DNA of 64,000 bases from Pseudoalteromonas sp. EB27 (GTDB taxonomy: Bacteria > Pseudomonadota > Gammaproteobacteria > Enterobacterales > Alteromonadaceae): contig NZ_MTQD01000006.1 in assembly GCF_001974875.1 (NCBI RefSeq), positions 178,294-242,293 of the forward strand, given 5' to 3'. The notes under the pieces were generated by a model, which was given only the letters and a program-made list of their open reading frames with translations, was not told where the DNA came from and did not search any database. Within the stretch, counting starts at the first letter, position 1; every line of letters begins with the position of its first letter. The position numbers and the translations under genes were made by a program. Below are positions 52,106-60,313 of the stretch, one piece after another.

Positions 52106-54217
52106 ATGAATACCAATAATAAAGGGCTAAAGCTCACCTATTTAAGCGCATGCTTAGTCAGTTTATTTAGCAGCCATGCTATGGCAGTTGAGCAAAACCA
52201 AAAAGATGACAGCGTTAATAATAGCCCTATTGAAAGATTGGCTGTAATTGGTTCGCGTCAAGCGTATCAAGGTAAATTTAGTGCGTTAGAAACACCGCAA
52301 TCAGAACTGAAAATAGATTTAGAAGCCCTTGAAAACGCAGGTGCGATAGATTTAAACCAAGCACTTGATTTATCGGCTTCGGTTGCTCGTCAAAATAACT
52401 TTGGTGGGCTTTGGAATAGCTTTGCACTACGTGGTTTTGTAGGCGATGAAAACTTACCAAGTAATTACCTTGTAAATGGGTTTAATGCCGGGCGTGGTTT
52501 TGGTGGTTCGCGTGATTTGTCGGGTATTGAGTCGGTTGAGGTTTTAAAAGGCCCACGCGCGGCTTTATTTGGCCGTGGAGAGCCTGGTGGAACTGTAAAC
52601 CTTGTTACTAAACGCCCAACGTTTGATACAAGTGGCGAGCTAAAGCTAAGCGTAGGCAGTTTTGATACCTACCGGGCTGATGTAGATTACACAACGCCCC
52701 TTAACGACGATGTAGCAATTAGACTGGTTGGTTTTTATGAAGACGCGAAAAGCTTTCGCGATACGATAGAAACAACTAAACAAGGCTTTAGCCCATCAAT
52801 AACGTGGAATATTAATGATAATAGCCAACTAATATATGAGCTTGAATACAGCGACCAAGAAGTCCCTTTTGATAGAGGTGTATTAGCTATTGATGGTGAA
52901 CTTGGTTTAATACCAGAAAGTCGCTTTTTAGGAGAACCAGGTGATGGCCCAATAGAGGCAGATGTACTTGGTCATCAATTAGAGTTTGTTCATGACTTTA
53001 ATGATAACTGGAGCATATTACTGGGCGCTAACTATCGTGATACATCGCTTGAGGGTTTTGCTACCGAAACCGGTTTTGCAGGTGTTGTTGATGGCGAGGT
53101 AAATCGCTTTAGGCGTTATCGTGATTACGATGCTAAATATCAGGTGTTTAGAGCTGAAGTAACCGGTAATTTAGAGGTTGCTGGGTTAAAGCACCGCTTA
53201 ATAATTGGTGTGGATTCTGATAAATTCGAAAATGATCAATTTGTTCTTCGCGTGCGTGGCGATCAGTTTATTAATGTATTTAACCCCGTGTATGGTGCGT
53301 ATGAGTTACCTACGCCAACGGCCAATACCGATAAGTTAGAAGTGCAAGAGTCTTTAGGTATATTTATACAAGACCAAATAAGCCTAACCGATAAGCTTGA
53401 TATACGTATTGGTGCACGTTTTGATAACTACGAACAAACACTTAATAACCGTTTAGCTGATACTCAATCAAAGCAAAACGAATCGCGTGTTAGTCCGCAG
53501 TTTGGTGTTGTGTATGAGGCGAGTGAGTTTTTATCTGTTTATGCTGCTTATGGCGAAAATTTTAGGCCTTTATCAGGCACTGATACAAATGGCGATGGTT
53601 TTGAGCCAAATCAATCAACGTCGTCAGAGGTAGGGGTTAAATTTACTTTAAACGATGGCGCACTGTTTGGCACCGTTGCTGTATTTAAAGTAGAACAAGA
53701 CAACATGCTGGTAGTTGACGATCCTACTGCATTTACTTTTGCTGCAATTGGCGAAGCACAAAGCAAAGGCATAGAAATTGATATAAACGGTGATCTTACT
53801 GATGATGTAAGCCTATGGTTATCGTATGCGTATGTTGATGCAACCATTGAAAACTCATTTTTTGATGCGAACTTTGGCTATACAGTAGAAGCGGGAAGCT
53901 CTTTATTAAATATTCCGGAGCATCAATTTAGTTTACAGCTAGTTAAATCGTCTGAATTATATGGTAAAGCCGTTAAATTTGGTGGAGGCTTAGTTTATGT
54001 AGGCTCACGAAACGGCTTTTTTGGTACCGATTTTGAGTTACCAAGTTACACAACAGCGCGTACATTTGTTGATGTTGACGTAACTAAAGCATTTGGTTTA
54101 CGCGCAGAGGTAGACAATCTGTTTGATGAAACCTATTACACTAACTCATTTGCTGATGCGTGGGTTCAACCGGGGACACCGCGTAGCGTAAGGTTAAGTG
54201 CGACTTTTAAGTTTTAA
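52106..54217 (+). CDS. TonB-dependent (siderophore-type) receptor
   Basis: 703 aa outer-membrane receptor. Signal peptide (LTYLSACLVSLFSSHAMA), TonB-box-like IERLAVIGSR, plug domain (ALRGFVGDENLPSNYLVNG, SVEVLKGPRAALFGRGEPGGTVNLVTKRP) and a barrel of the FhuA/FoxA class ending SATFKF. It is the last gene of the ABC operon, 15 nt after the second permease. A receptor with an ABC-2 exporter in one operon suggests metallophore export/uptake or a metal role; the Zur-like site hints at zinc, but the plug resembles ferric-siderophore receptors. Confidence 0.88.
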   Translation: MNTNNKGLKLTYLSACLVSLFSSHAMAVEQNQKDDSVNNSPIERLAVIGSRQAYQGKFSALETPQSELKIDLEALENAGAIDLNQALDLSASVARQNNFGGLWNSFALRGFVGDENLPSNYLVNGFNAGRGFGGSRDLSGIESVEVLKGPRAALFGRGEPGGTVNLVTKRPTFDTSGELKLSVGSFDTYRADVDYTTPLNDDVAIRLVGFYEDAKSFRDTIETTKQGFSPSITWNINDNSQLIYELEYSDQEVPFDRGVLAIDGELGLIPESRFLGEPGDGPIEADVLGHQLEFVHDFNDNWSILLGANYRDTSLEGFATETGFAGVVDGEVNRFRRYRDYDAKYQVFRAEVTGNLEVAGLKHRLIIGVDSDKFENDQFVLRVRGDQFINVFNPVYGAYELPTPTANTDKLEVQESLGIFIQDQISLTDKLDIRIGARFDNYEQTLNNRLADTQSKQNESRVSPQFGVVYEASEFLSVYAAYGENFRPLSGTDTNGDGFEPNQSTSSEVGVKFTLNDGALFGTVAVFKVEQDNMLVVDDPTAFTFAAIGEAQSKGIEIDINGDLTDDVSLWLSYAYVDATIENSFFDANFGYTVEAGSSLLNIPEHQFSLQLVKSSELYGKAVKFGGGLVYVGSRNGFFGTDFELPSYTTARTFVDVDVTKAFGLRAEVDNLFDETYYTNSFADAWVQPGTPRSVRLSATFKF

Positions 54218-54243
54218 ACGTACACATTAAAATGATACAAATG

Positions 54244-54273
54244 AAAAGGCTGCTTTATTTAAGCAGTCTTTTT
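54244..54273 (+). terminator. Intrinsic terminator of the ABC/TonB operon
   Basis: AAGGCTGCTT pairs with AAGCAGTCTT (one G-T) followed by TTT. Confidence 0.75.
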
Positions 54274-54459
54274 ACATTGGTTATAAACCGTTAGGTTTTT
54301 AGGTTCTGTCTAGCGCTGTTTTGCATCAACAAGTAACACTTAACTTAATAACAAAGGCTTTATGAAATAGACGGTGGATAAGTAAACCTTTATTATAAAT
54401 TCCTTGTTTTGCCAATGTTATAGCTAGGATTTAATAGCAATATAAAATGGAGATTAATT

Positions 54460-54699
54460 GTGGAAGATAAATTAAAAGAAAAAAGTGTGACACAGAAATT
54501 TTTTGGTGAATATTCTTGGATGTATAAAGTTTCAACGTTTCTTGCTTTTATTATGGTTATTTACATTAGCTTTAATGGAGAGGGAAGTGTTTGGACACAG
54601 CTTGTGAATGGTGATTTTAATTCTGCTTTGCTTGTTAGCATTGTTGGTTACTTATCTGAATTTAGATATCGATTTATTAAAGAATCTCGAAATAACTAA
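54460..54699 (+). CDS. Small single-helix membrane protein
   Basis: 79 aa from a GTG start with GGAG upstream. One clear transmembrane helix (about 24-40, VSTFLAFIMVIYISF) and a second hydrophobic stretch (about 55-70, ALLVSIVGYLSEF). No family recognised. It has its own terminator at 54703-54738, which supports a real gene. Confidence 0.5.
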   Translation: MEDKLKEKSVTQKFFGEYSWMYKVSTFLAFIMVIYISFNGEGSVWTQLVNGDFNSALLVSIVGYLSEFRYRFIKESRNN

Positions 54700-54702
54700 T
54701 AA

Positions 54703-54738
54703 GATTAAAAAGCGACTAATTTAAGCGGCTTTTTAATC
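54703..54738 (+). terminator. Terminator of the small membrane protein gene
   Basis: GATTAAAAAGC (54703-54713) and GCTTTTTAATC (54728-54738) are perfectly complementary, and the right arm includes the T-run. Confidence 0.75.
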
Positions 54739-54768
54739 TTTTACAGTGAAATACCTAATTAGACGTAA

Positions 54769-55368
54769 TTAATGAGTTGCTCTGTCGCCCCAAATATCTT
54801 CTAGGCGGCTATCTCGACCACAACGCCAGCGATAGGTGTTGTAACGGATTGGGTTGTTTTTGTAATAATCTTGATGAAAGCTTTCTTTTCCTTTAATAGG
54901 GTAAAAGGTACTTGTGTTTAGTATTGGTGTAACCACAGTTTGATTAGGGAACTCGGCAGCTACTGCAGCTTTTGTTTTTTCAGCTAATTTACGTTGTTCG
55001 TCGTTTTCAACAAATATAGCACTTAAGTAACTAGGGCCCTTATCGCAAAATTGGCCTCTGGCATCAAAAGGATCAATATTAACCCAGTAATGATCAAGTA
55101 TGCCTTTGTAGCTTACTATGGCTGGGTCGTAAGTAATTTCTACGGCCTCGTAATGGCCTTTATGATTACCATTGTACGTTGGGTTTTTAAGTTTACCGCC
55201 AGTAAAACCCGATATTACATCGGTTACGCCTTCTAGTTTTTCAAAGTCGCTTTCCATACACCAAAAGCAACCTCCAGCTAGAACGGCTTTTTCGGTTTTA
55301 GCTGCATGAGTAAATGTGCTAAACAATATTGCGGCAGATGTTAATGCTAATGCGAGTGATTTTTTCAT
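54769..55368 (-). CDS. msrA: Periplasmic peptide methionine sulfoxide reductase A
   Basis: 199 aa from ATG 55368, with GGTGGA 7 nt upstream (the frame start at 55380 is less likely). A signal peptide (ALALTSAAILFSTFTHA) sends it to the periplasm, unusual for MsrA. Catalytic Cys34 is in GGCFWC, with GYAGG-like ISGFTGG, the motif GHYEAVEITYDP and a conserved HQDYYKNNP. It reduces the S-isomer of methionine sulfoxide. No MsrB partner is nearby. Confidence 0.93.
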   Translation of the reverse strand: MKKSLALALTSAAILFSTFTHAAKTEKAVLAGGCFWCMESDFEKLEGVTDVISGFTGGKLKNPTYNGNHKGHYEAVEITYDPAIVSYKGILDHYWVNIDPFDARGQFCDKGPSYLSAIFVENDEQRKLAEKTKAAVAAEFPNQTVVTPILNTSTFYPIKGKESFHQDYYKNNPIRYNTYRWRCGRDSRLEDIWGDRATH

Positions 55369-55661
55369 AAAATTATCCACCTGTAGAGTGAGTTTATAAA
55401 TGCTTGTAAAGTTAGACCCGCTAAGTGCTAATACTATTTCATTGTAGAGGCATTGTATTAGCAGGCTAACACTTATCTATGGTGCAAAATAATGTGCTTA
55501 AGTAAGTTTTATAGTGTTAGGGCTTGTCGTTAGATCACTTTATAAGTGAGCAGCATGGTTTAATTAGTTTAGCCATATAAGTGTTATTTAATGGGGTGTT
55601 GAATTATGCTGGCTTGTTCATTAAAGTGACAACATTCGAGATATAAATTAGCAGGTGATAA

Positions 55662-55856
55662 ATGAACCAGTTAACTGAAAAATCAATAAGCTGCCCTTAT
55701 TGCGGCGAAAGTATAGAAGTATTACTTGATGCAGCAGATATTGATGAGCAATACATAGAAGACTGCCAAGTATGCTGTAAGCCTATTTCGTTTGTAGTAT
55801 TTGAAGATGATGACGAGTTAAACGTTAATGTTTACAGTGAAGACGAAGCATTTTAA
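55662..55856 (+). CDS. CPXCG-motif cysteine-rich protein
   Basis: 64-aa protein with CPYCGES near the N-terminus and DCQVCCKPI in the middle, the signature of the small CPXCG zinc-ribbon-like family. Acidic C-terminus. The function is unknown. The adjacent MITE separates it from its terminator at 56141. Confidence 0.85.
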   Translation: MNQLTEKSISCPYCGESIEVLLDAADIDEQYIEDCQVCCKPISFVVFEDDDELNVNVYSEDEAF

Positions 55857-55871
55857 CTAGTTAATTAGATA

Positions 55872-56141
55872 CTAGGGTCTGTTGATCTTTCAAGGTTAAA
55901 TTTGCAGCAGTCTGTTTGGTATTTAGGCAAGGCAGAGCCTATACAGTGTGGTTATTCCCCATAAATAGGCGATAACGTAGCATTAATGCCAAACAGGCGC
56001 TGCCCAAAGGGTTCTTCCTAGGGGCTATTTACTCTTTGTTGCTCGGTTTTTACTTAGCCCACTAGGTTACAAACCTCGCGCCGCGATTAAATAGCCCCTA
56101 GTTTGAACAAATTTCAATCCGCAAAGATCAACAGACCCTAG
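55872..56141. mobile_element. MITE-like element with perfect 19-bp terminal inverted repeats
   Basis: CTAGGGTCTGTTGATCTTT (55872-55890) is the exact complement of AAAGATCAACAGACCCTAG (56123-56141), and the ends carry a TA that could be a target-site duplication. Length 270 bp and no ORF. It is a non-autonomous element with a degenerate relative at 21838-22181. It lies between the CPXCG stop and a hairpin terminator, which therefore probably belonged to that gene. Confidence 0.9.
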
Positions 56142-56163
56142 GCTGCAAAATTGCAGCCTTTTT
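56140..56163 (+). terminator. Displaced terminator of the CPXCG gene
   Basis: AGGCTGCAA and TTGCAGCCT form a stem with AAA loop followed by TTTTT on the plus strand only. It is next to the right end of the MITE, which overlaps its first bases. Confidence 0.75.
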
Positions 56164-56180
56164 AATGCGTATGTGTTTGG

Positions 56181-56381
56181 TTAGCTATTTTGTTCTCGCG
56201 CTAGTTGGTTAGGGAGAAGTTCTTCTACTATTTCACGTGCGGGGAGTGTGTAACGTGTGCCGTCAAACATTACTGAGGTAAACTCGCTAATATTAGTAAT
56301 GCCTGTTAAGGTCCAGCCTTCGCCGCGCTTTGGGCAATATACTGTGGTAGTGGGTTGTATTACTTTAAAATCGTCACTCAT
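56181..56381 (-). CDS. Small protein of unknown function
   Basis: 66 aa from ATG 56381 (MSDDFKVIQPTTTVYCPKRGEGWTL...). The frame runs on upstream to 56540, but a region encoding a hydrophobic extension is unlikely. The sequence has a cysteine followed by a glycine-rich turn and mixed beta content. No family recognised. It is divergent from the GNAT gene. Confidence 0.5.
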   Translation of the reverse strand: MSDDFKVIQPTTTVYCPKRGEGWTLTGITNISEFTSVMFDGTRYTLPAREIVEELLPNQLAREQNS

Positions 56382-56487
56382 TACGTTATCTACTCTTTTT
56401 GCTTTAAAGATAATGCTTGTTAATGGGGTATGGTAAGTTAATAATGCTTGCCCATAAAGAGCTAATTTAACTAACCACTTAAATAAA

Positions 56488-56970
56488 ATGTTTAATACCA
56501 CAAAGCTTGAACGCGTTACGCTGCGTTTAATTACCCACAAACACGCTGCGTGTTTATTTAATATTTTAAACCATCCGCACGTGTCAGAATTTAACGACTA
56601 CGATACACCTCTTAGCAAAACACAAATTAAACAATTAATACAAGATGATATTAGCGCCTATTATGAAGGCGAAGTGATTAGAGTTGCAATTGAACATAAT
56701 ACATCTGGAAAGTTAATGGGTACTTGTGGGCTTTATAATTTAACGCCCTGTAAAAGTAATGCATTTATAGGATTTGAGCTGCACCCCGACTTTTGGGATA
56801 AAGGCGTAATGTTTGAAGTAGTCACTGGTTTCACTAAAGAGTTACTTGAGCATATTCCGCTTAAACATTTATCGGCTGAGGTGAGTGCACACAATGCACG
56901 CTCTCATAATTTACTTATGAAGTTAGGCTTTAGTTTAAGAGAAAATTCTATTTGGCATAAATCGCTTTAA
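56488..56970 (+). CDS. GNAT-family N-acetyltransferase (RimJ/RimL type)
   Basis: 160 aa. The acetyl-CoA fold is visible: TLRLITHKHAACLFNILN at the N-terminus, GTCGLYNL in the central strand, GFELHPDFWDKGVMFEVV for the pyrophosphate-loop region and HNARSHNLLMKLGFSL at the C-terminus. These are typical of RimJ/RimL-like enzymes. The substrate, an amine or protein N-terminus, is unknown. No strong RBS is seen before ATG 56488. Confidence 0.85.
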   Translation: MFNTTKLERVTLRLITHKHAACLFNILNHPHVSEFNDYDTPLSKTQIKQLIQDDISAYYEGEVIRVAIEHNTSGKLMGTCGLYNLTPCKSNAFIGFELHPDFWDKGVMFEVVTGFTKELLEHIPLKHLSAEVSAHNARSHNLLMKLGFSLRENSIWHKSL

Positions 56971-57108
56971 CGTAAAACGACAAATCTTTAAATCTTTGCG
57001 AGTGTAAATAAAATACAAAAAATAACGGCTTTCTATTATAGTTAAGCGTAAGCAAATGAATTTGTTACCCGTGTTTTATTAAATATTTACGCTTAACAAG
57101 GATTTTAT

Positions 57109-57720
57109 ATGCTAGAAAAACTCTCTCAAGATGCACTTGTTATTTGGGCTACCATTGATCCAATAGGCACGATGGCGTTGTTTGCTGCGCTTACTTCTCA
57201 CTTAACCGATAAACAACGTCGTAAAACAGCTTTTAAAACGGTGCTTTATGCAGGCTGTGTATTATTGGGTTCTATTTTAATAGGGCAGCTAATACTCAAT
57301 GCGATGGGAATTAGATTGGTGTCGTTTCAGTTAGGTGGCGGTATTATATTGTTTTTGTTTGGCCTGCAAATGATTTTTGGAAACGATTCTAACAAAGCTA
57401 AACAAGACCCTGAACACGATATTGCGGTGTTTCCGCTAGCTATACCAGCAACTGCGACCCCTGGTGCTATTTTGGCGGTGATACTACTTACCGATAACCA
57501 CATACACCCAATCACCACTCAAATAGGCACAGCGCTTGTTACACTTGGGGTGCTTGGCATTACATTAATATTGTTGCTGCTTTCGGGTAAAATAATTAAG
57601 CTTATTGGTACTGGCGGCGCGTCTATTTTAACGCGTGTTATGGGGATGATTTTAGCCGCATTTTCGGTTGAGCTTATTATGACCGCGCTTGAAATAAAAC
57701 AATGGGTTAAGCTCGATTAA
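57109..57720 (+). CDS. MarC/YhgN-family inner-membrane protein
   Basis: 203 aa with six helices. The family pattern is clear: IDPIGTMALFAALTSHL in the first helix region, GIILFLFGLQMIFG, FPLAIPATATPGAILAVILL and LTRVMGMILAAFSVELIMTAL. The RBS AAGGA lies 6 nt before the ATG. Function unsettled. Confidence 0.9.
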   Translation: MLEKLSQDALVIWATIDPIGTMALFAALTSHLTDKQRRKTAFKTVLYAGCVLLGSILIGQLILNAMGIRLVSFQLGGGIILFLFGLQMIFGNDSNKAKQDPEHDIAVFPLAIPATATPGAILAVILLTDNHIHPITTQIGTALVTLGVLGITLILLLLSGKIIKLIGTGGASILTRVMGMILAAFSVELIMTALEIKQWVKLD

Positions 57721-57750
57721 ATAACTCCTAAACATGTAAAGGAATGCCGC

Positions 57751-58632
57751 ATGGCAATAAAAATAACAAAACACTATTTTATTAATTTAAGTTTAGCCGT
57801 AGTAATTTTTGCTATCGGTATTTTAGCTATACGTTATTACAACCATTATGTATCGGCCTATACCGATGTAACACTTAACTCAAGCGTGCTTAATGAGTCG
57901 CGCAAAGTATTTATAAGATTACCCGCTAATTACAATCCTAAAAGAGCGTATCCGTTAATTATTAAAACCGACGGTAACTTTAATTTAGATACATGGGATA
58001 AAGCACTTACAAAACAAGCTAAGAGTGAAAAAGGGGATAAGGCTATATTGGTGTCTATTCCTAATTTGTTTTTTACAGATACACGTAATCGCGATTTAGT
58101 GCCTCCTTATGCTCGCCAAGATGTAAATACACAAGCGCGCCCAGAAGGTGAAACACTTATAGAGCCAAATGGTGAAGCCGACAAGTTTTTAGCGTTTATT
58201 GAAACTGAGTTACTCCCTTATTTATCAGCAAAATATAAGCTTAGTAATAACCGTGTGTTAAGTGGTTTTTCGGCCGGTGGCAGCTTTGTACTTTATACAC
58301 TGCATACAAGGCCTGAACTGTTTAATGGCTACTTTGCCTTTAGCCCCGCGGCTTGGTATGACGATATGACAGTGGTTAATAATGTAGAAGCATTTTTAAC
58401 TACTCAAGCAAATAAAATTAAGTCGCCTACTTATTTATACCTTTCTGTGGGTGGAGCAGAGCATCCGTTAATGTTAAAAGCGTTTGATAATTTAGAGTCT
58501 GCTTTAACAGCAAACCCTAATAATAACCTTGTGTGGCAAAGCGCTATAAACGAAGGTGCTGAGCATTCAGATAATCCAACACTGAGTGTATCAAAGGCAT
58601 TAGCTGGTTTTAGTAAGTTTATTAAAAAGTAG
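57751..58632 (+). CDS. Alpha/beta-hydrolase, enterochelin-esterase-like
   Basis: 293 aa with an N-terminal membrane anchor or signal (about 10-28, LSLAVVIFAIGILAIRYY). The nucleophile is in GFSAGGSFVLY (GxSxGG), with candidates for the acid and His in the C-terminal region (His in EGAEHSDNPTL). The core SRKVFIRLPANYNPKRAYPLIIKTDG is typical of the esterase D/enterochelin-esterase family (Pfam Esterase). RBS AAGGA. Followed 14 nt later by a strong hairpin. Substrate unknown. Confidence 0.85.
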   Translation: MAIKITKHYFINLSLAVVIFAIGILAIRYYNHYVSAYTDVTLNSSVLNESRKVFIRLPANYNPKRAYPLIIKTDGNFNLDTWDKALTKQAKSEKGDKAILVSIPNLFFTDTRNRDLVPPYARQDVNTQARPEGETLIEPNGEADKFLAFIETELLPYLSAKYKLSNNRVLSGFSAGGSFVLYTLHTRPELFNGYFAFSPAAWYDDMTVVNNVEAFLTTQANKIKSPTYLYLSVGGAEHPLMLKAFDNLESALTANPNNNLVWQSAINEGAEHSDNPTLSVSKALAGFSKFIKK

Positions 58633-58646
58633 GTTAGATAGGTATA

Positions 58647-58678
58647 ACCGATAACTGTATGCATATACAGTTATCGGT
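58647..58678 (+). terminator. 14-bp perfect hairpin after the esterase gene, containing a LexA-like core
   Basis: ACCGATAACTGTAT (58647-58660) pairs with ATACAGTTATCGGT (58665-58678), followed by GTTTTAAC. The core CTGTATGCATATACAG (58655-58670) also fits the LexA consensus CTGT-N8-ACAG, so it may work as a terminator, an operator or both. Confidence 0.7.
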
Positions 58679-58792
58679 GTTTTAACTATTTATGATAACG
58701 AATCAGCTTCATAGCACTTTACTTAGTTTAATGTTATTAACGACTTACAAAGGGAGTTGGTTTAAATTATTTTTACACAGTAAATACGCGCA

Positions 58793-58808
58793 CTGTGTTT
58801 ATATACAG
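58793..58808 (+). promoter_or_regulatory. LexA-like box
   Basis: CTGTGTTTATATACAG fits CTGT-N8-ACAG and shares 18 bases with the site at 30256-30271. It lies 35 nt upstream of an 18-codon ORF at 58844. Confidence 0.5.
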
Positions 58809-58843
58809 CGCGTAGGTGTTGAGTTAGAATACAGGCAGTACCT

Positions 58844-58900
58844 ATGAGCATATATCACACCTATTTGTTACTGCTTTTAATTAGCCTTACGCCTTTGTGA
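58844..58900 (+). CDS. Possible 18-aa hydrophobic peptide downstream of the LexA-like box
   Basis: ATG 58844 to TGA 58898-58900 reads MSIYHTYLLLLLISLTPL: a short hydrophobic, toxin-like peptide. No good RBS is seen and no relatives can be recognised by eye. Size and hydrophobicity, under LexA-like boxes, recall the SOS type I toxins (TisB class), but this is speculative; chance occurrence of an 18-codon ORF is quite possible. Confidence 0.2.
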   Translation: MSIYHTYLLLLLISLTPL

Positions 58901-59107
58901 TCAGCAGTAATCAGTGCAAGCACTTTGCAATTTCAATATAGTTTCACCATCTTTATATACTCTTAATGCAATTAATATAAGTTAGCTGGTGGCTTTACAG
59001 AAAGAACACATCATACTAAATGTTATTATAATGCTAAACTTAGCAATAGAGTCAAATTAGAAAAAAGTAATCAGGAAAGTAGTGCAAATAAAGCGGGAGG
59101 TTTAGAT
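58901..59107. other. Intergenic region, no gene seen
   Basis: The rest of the 500-bp gap between the esterase and the convergent MFS gene. AT-rich, no supported ORF or RNA. Confidence 0.4.
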
Positions 59108-59139
59108 AAAAAAAGAGCATTTATAAAAATGCTCTTTTG
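59108..59139. terminator. Terminator of the MFS operon
   Basis: AAAAGAGCATTT (59111-59122) and AAATGCTCTTTT (59127-59138) form a 12-bp stem with T-tracts on both strands. Confidence 0.85.
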
Positions 59140-59149
59140 TAAGTTACGA

Positions 59150-60289
59150 CTACTTTGCTTTGGTCGGTTTAAAAAACAATACCAGTGCAATTATAAATGC
59201 TGAAACGCTACAAATTATAAATGCGTTTTTCTCACCACCAGGTATATATTCCATAAATGAGGTAAAAAACTGACCCGAGAATACAGCCATCGTAAAGTAC
59301 GATAAGTTACGGCCGCGTACTTTCACATCGCTGAGCTCTACCGTCATATGGTTTAAAAGCGGAATACTAAAACCAAATCCTATACCTATTAATATTGCGC
59401 CTAAAACTAAAAGTAGGGTGCTTGCTTGTGTAAAACAAATATACGATAAAGCAAAGGCTAAAAAGGCTAATGCTAACACCTTAGGCTCACCAAATTTCTT
59501 TGTTATTTTAGGCATAAAGCCTGCAGTAACTACAGCCACTAAAGATATAAATGCGAGTAGTTGGCCTATTTGTGACTCGTTAAAGTTTTGCTGGTTCATT
59601 GTAATGGGCAGTAAAACGGTTGATGTAAAAAATATGGTCATCGCAAGTGTTGAAATTACATAAACGCTTTTTAACGAGAGGCCATTGTTAGCTTTGTGGT
59701 GTAGATGTTCTGGCGCTTCATCGTTATTACTAACCAGTGAGTTTTTACTTGGCACAAACAATAAAAGCATAGCCAAAAATACCCACGCTATTAAATAAAG
59801 TGAAAATGGCAGCGCCCAAAATTGCGAGGCTAATAATCCACCTAAAAATAAAAATATAACACCGCCTAACTCTATCGCCATACCTTGTTTTGCAATCATG
59901 CCTAGGCGTGCTTCGCCTCTGTACCATACAGAAATTAAAACCGTACAACTTGCCATTACCACAGCAGTTATACCGCCAAGTAAAAATCTGTTTGCAAATA
60001 CAAGTGTTGGACCATTTAAAAAATAAGCGCTTGCACCTGCCAGTCCATATAAAAATAAACCAATTATTAAAAGCTTATAAGCGCCGTATTTATCAATTAA
60101 TTTTCCTGCTAAGGGCGCAAACACCACAGCCCCCAACGATGGCAACGTGATTAAAAGTACGGTGTTATCGGTTATACCTAATCCTTGTGAAATACTGACT
60201 AAACCTGGTGCAAGTAGGGTTCCCACCATAATAGTTAAGCTCGCAATACACAATAATGTAAAGCTACCCGCTGTTTTCAATGTATTCAT
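59150..60289 (-). CDS. MFS transporter (YnfM/Cyanate-type sugar-phosphate or drug permease class)
   Basis: 379 aa with about 12 hydrophobic helices. The MFS hallmark between helices 2 and 3 (GKLIDKYGAYKLLI) and the internal repeat (MPKITKKFGEPKV) are present. Lies 24 nt downstream of a second MFS gene and is cotranscribed with it. A drug-like or small-molecule efflux role is typical for LysR-flanked pairs. Substrate not identifiable from sequence. Confidence 0.85.
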   Translation of the reverse strand: MNTLKTAGSFTLLCIASLTIMVGTLLAPGLVSISQGLGITDNTVLLITLPSLGAVVFAPLAGKLIDKYGAYKLLIIGLFLYGLAGASAYFLNGPTLVFANRFLLGGITAVVMASCTVLISVWYRGEARLGMIAKQGMAIELGGVIFLFLGGLLASQFWALPFSLYLIAWVFLAMLLLFVPSKNSLVSNNDEAPEHLHHKANNGLSLKSVYVISTLAMTIFFTSTVLLPITMNQQNFNESQIGQLLAFISLVAVVTAGFMPKITKKFGEPKVLALAFLAFALSYICFTQASTLLLVLGAILIGIGFGFSIPLLNHMTVELSDVKVRGRNLSYFTMAVFSGQFFTSFMEYIPGGEKNAFIICSVSAFIIALVLFFKPTKAK

Positions 60290-60313
60290 TTTTACTCCTT
60301 AAGTTTTAAGCGA

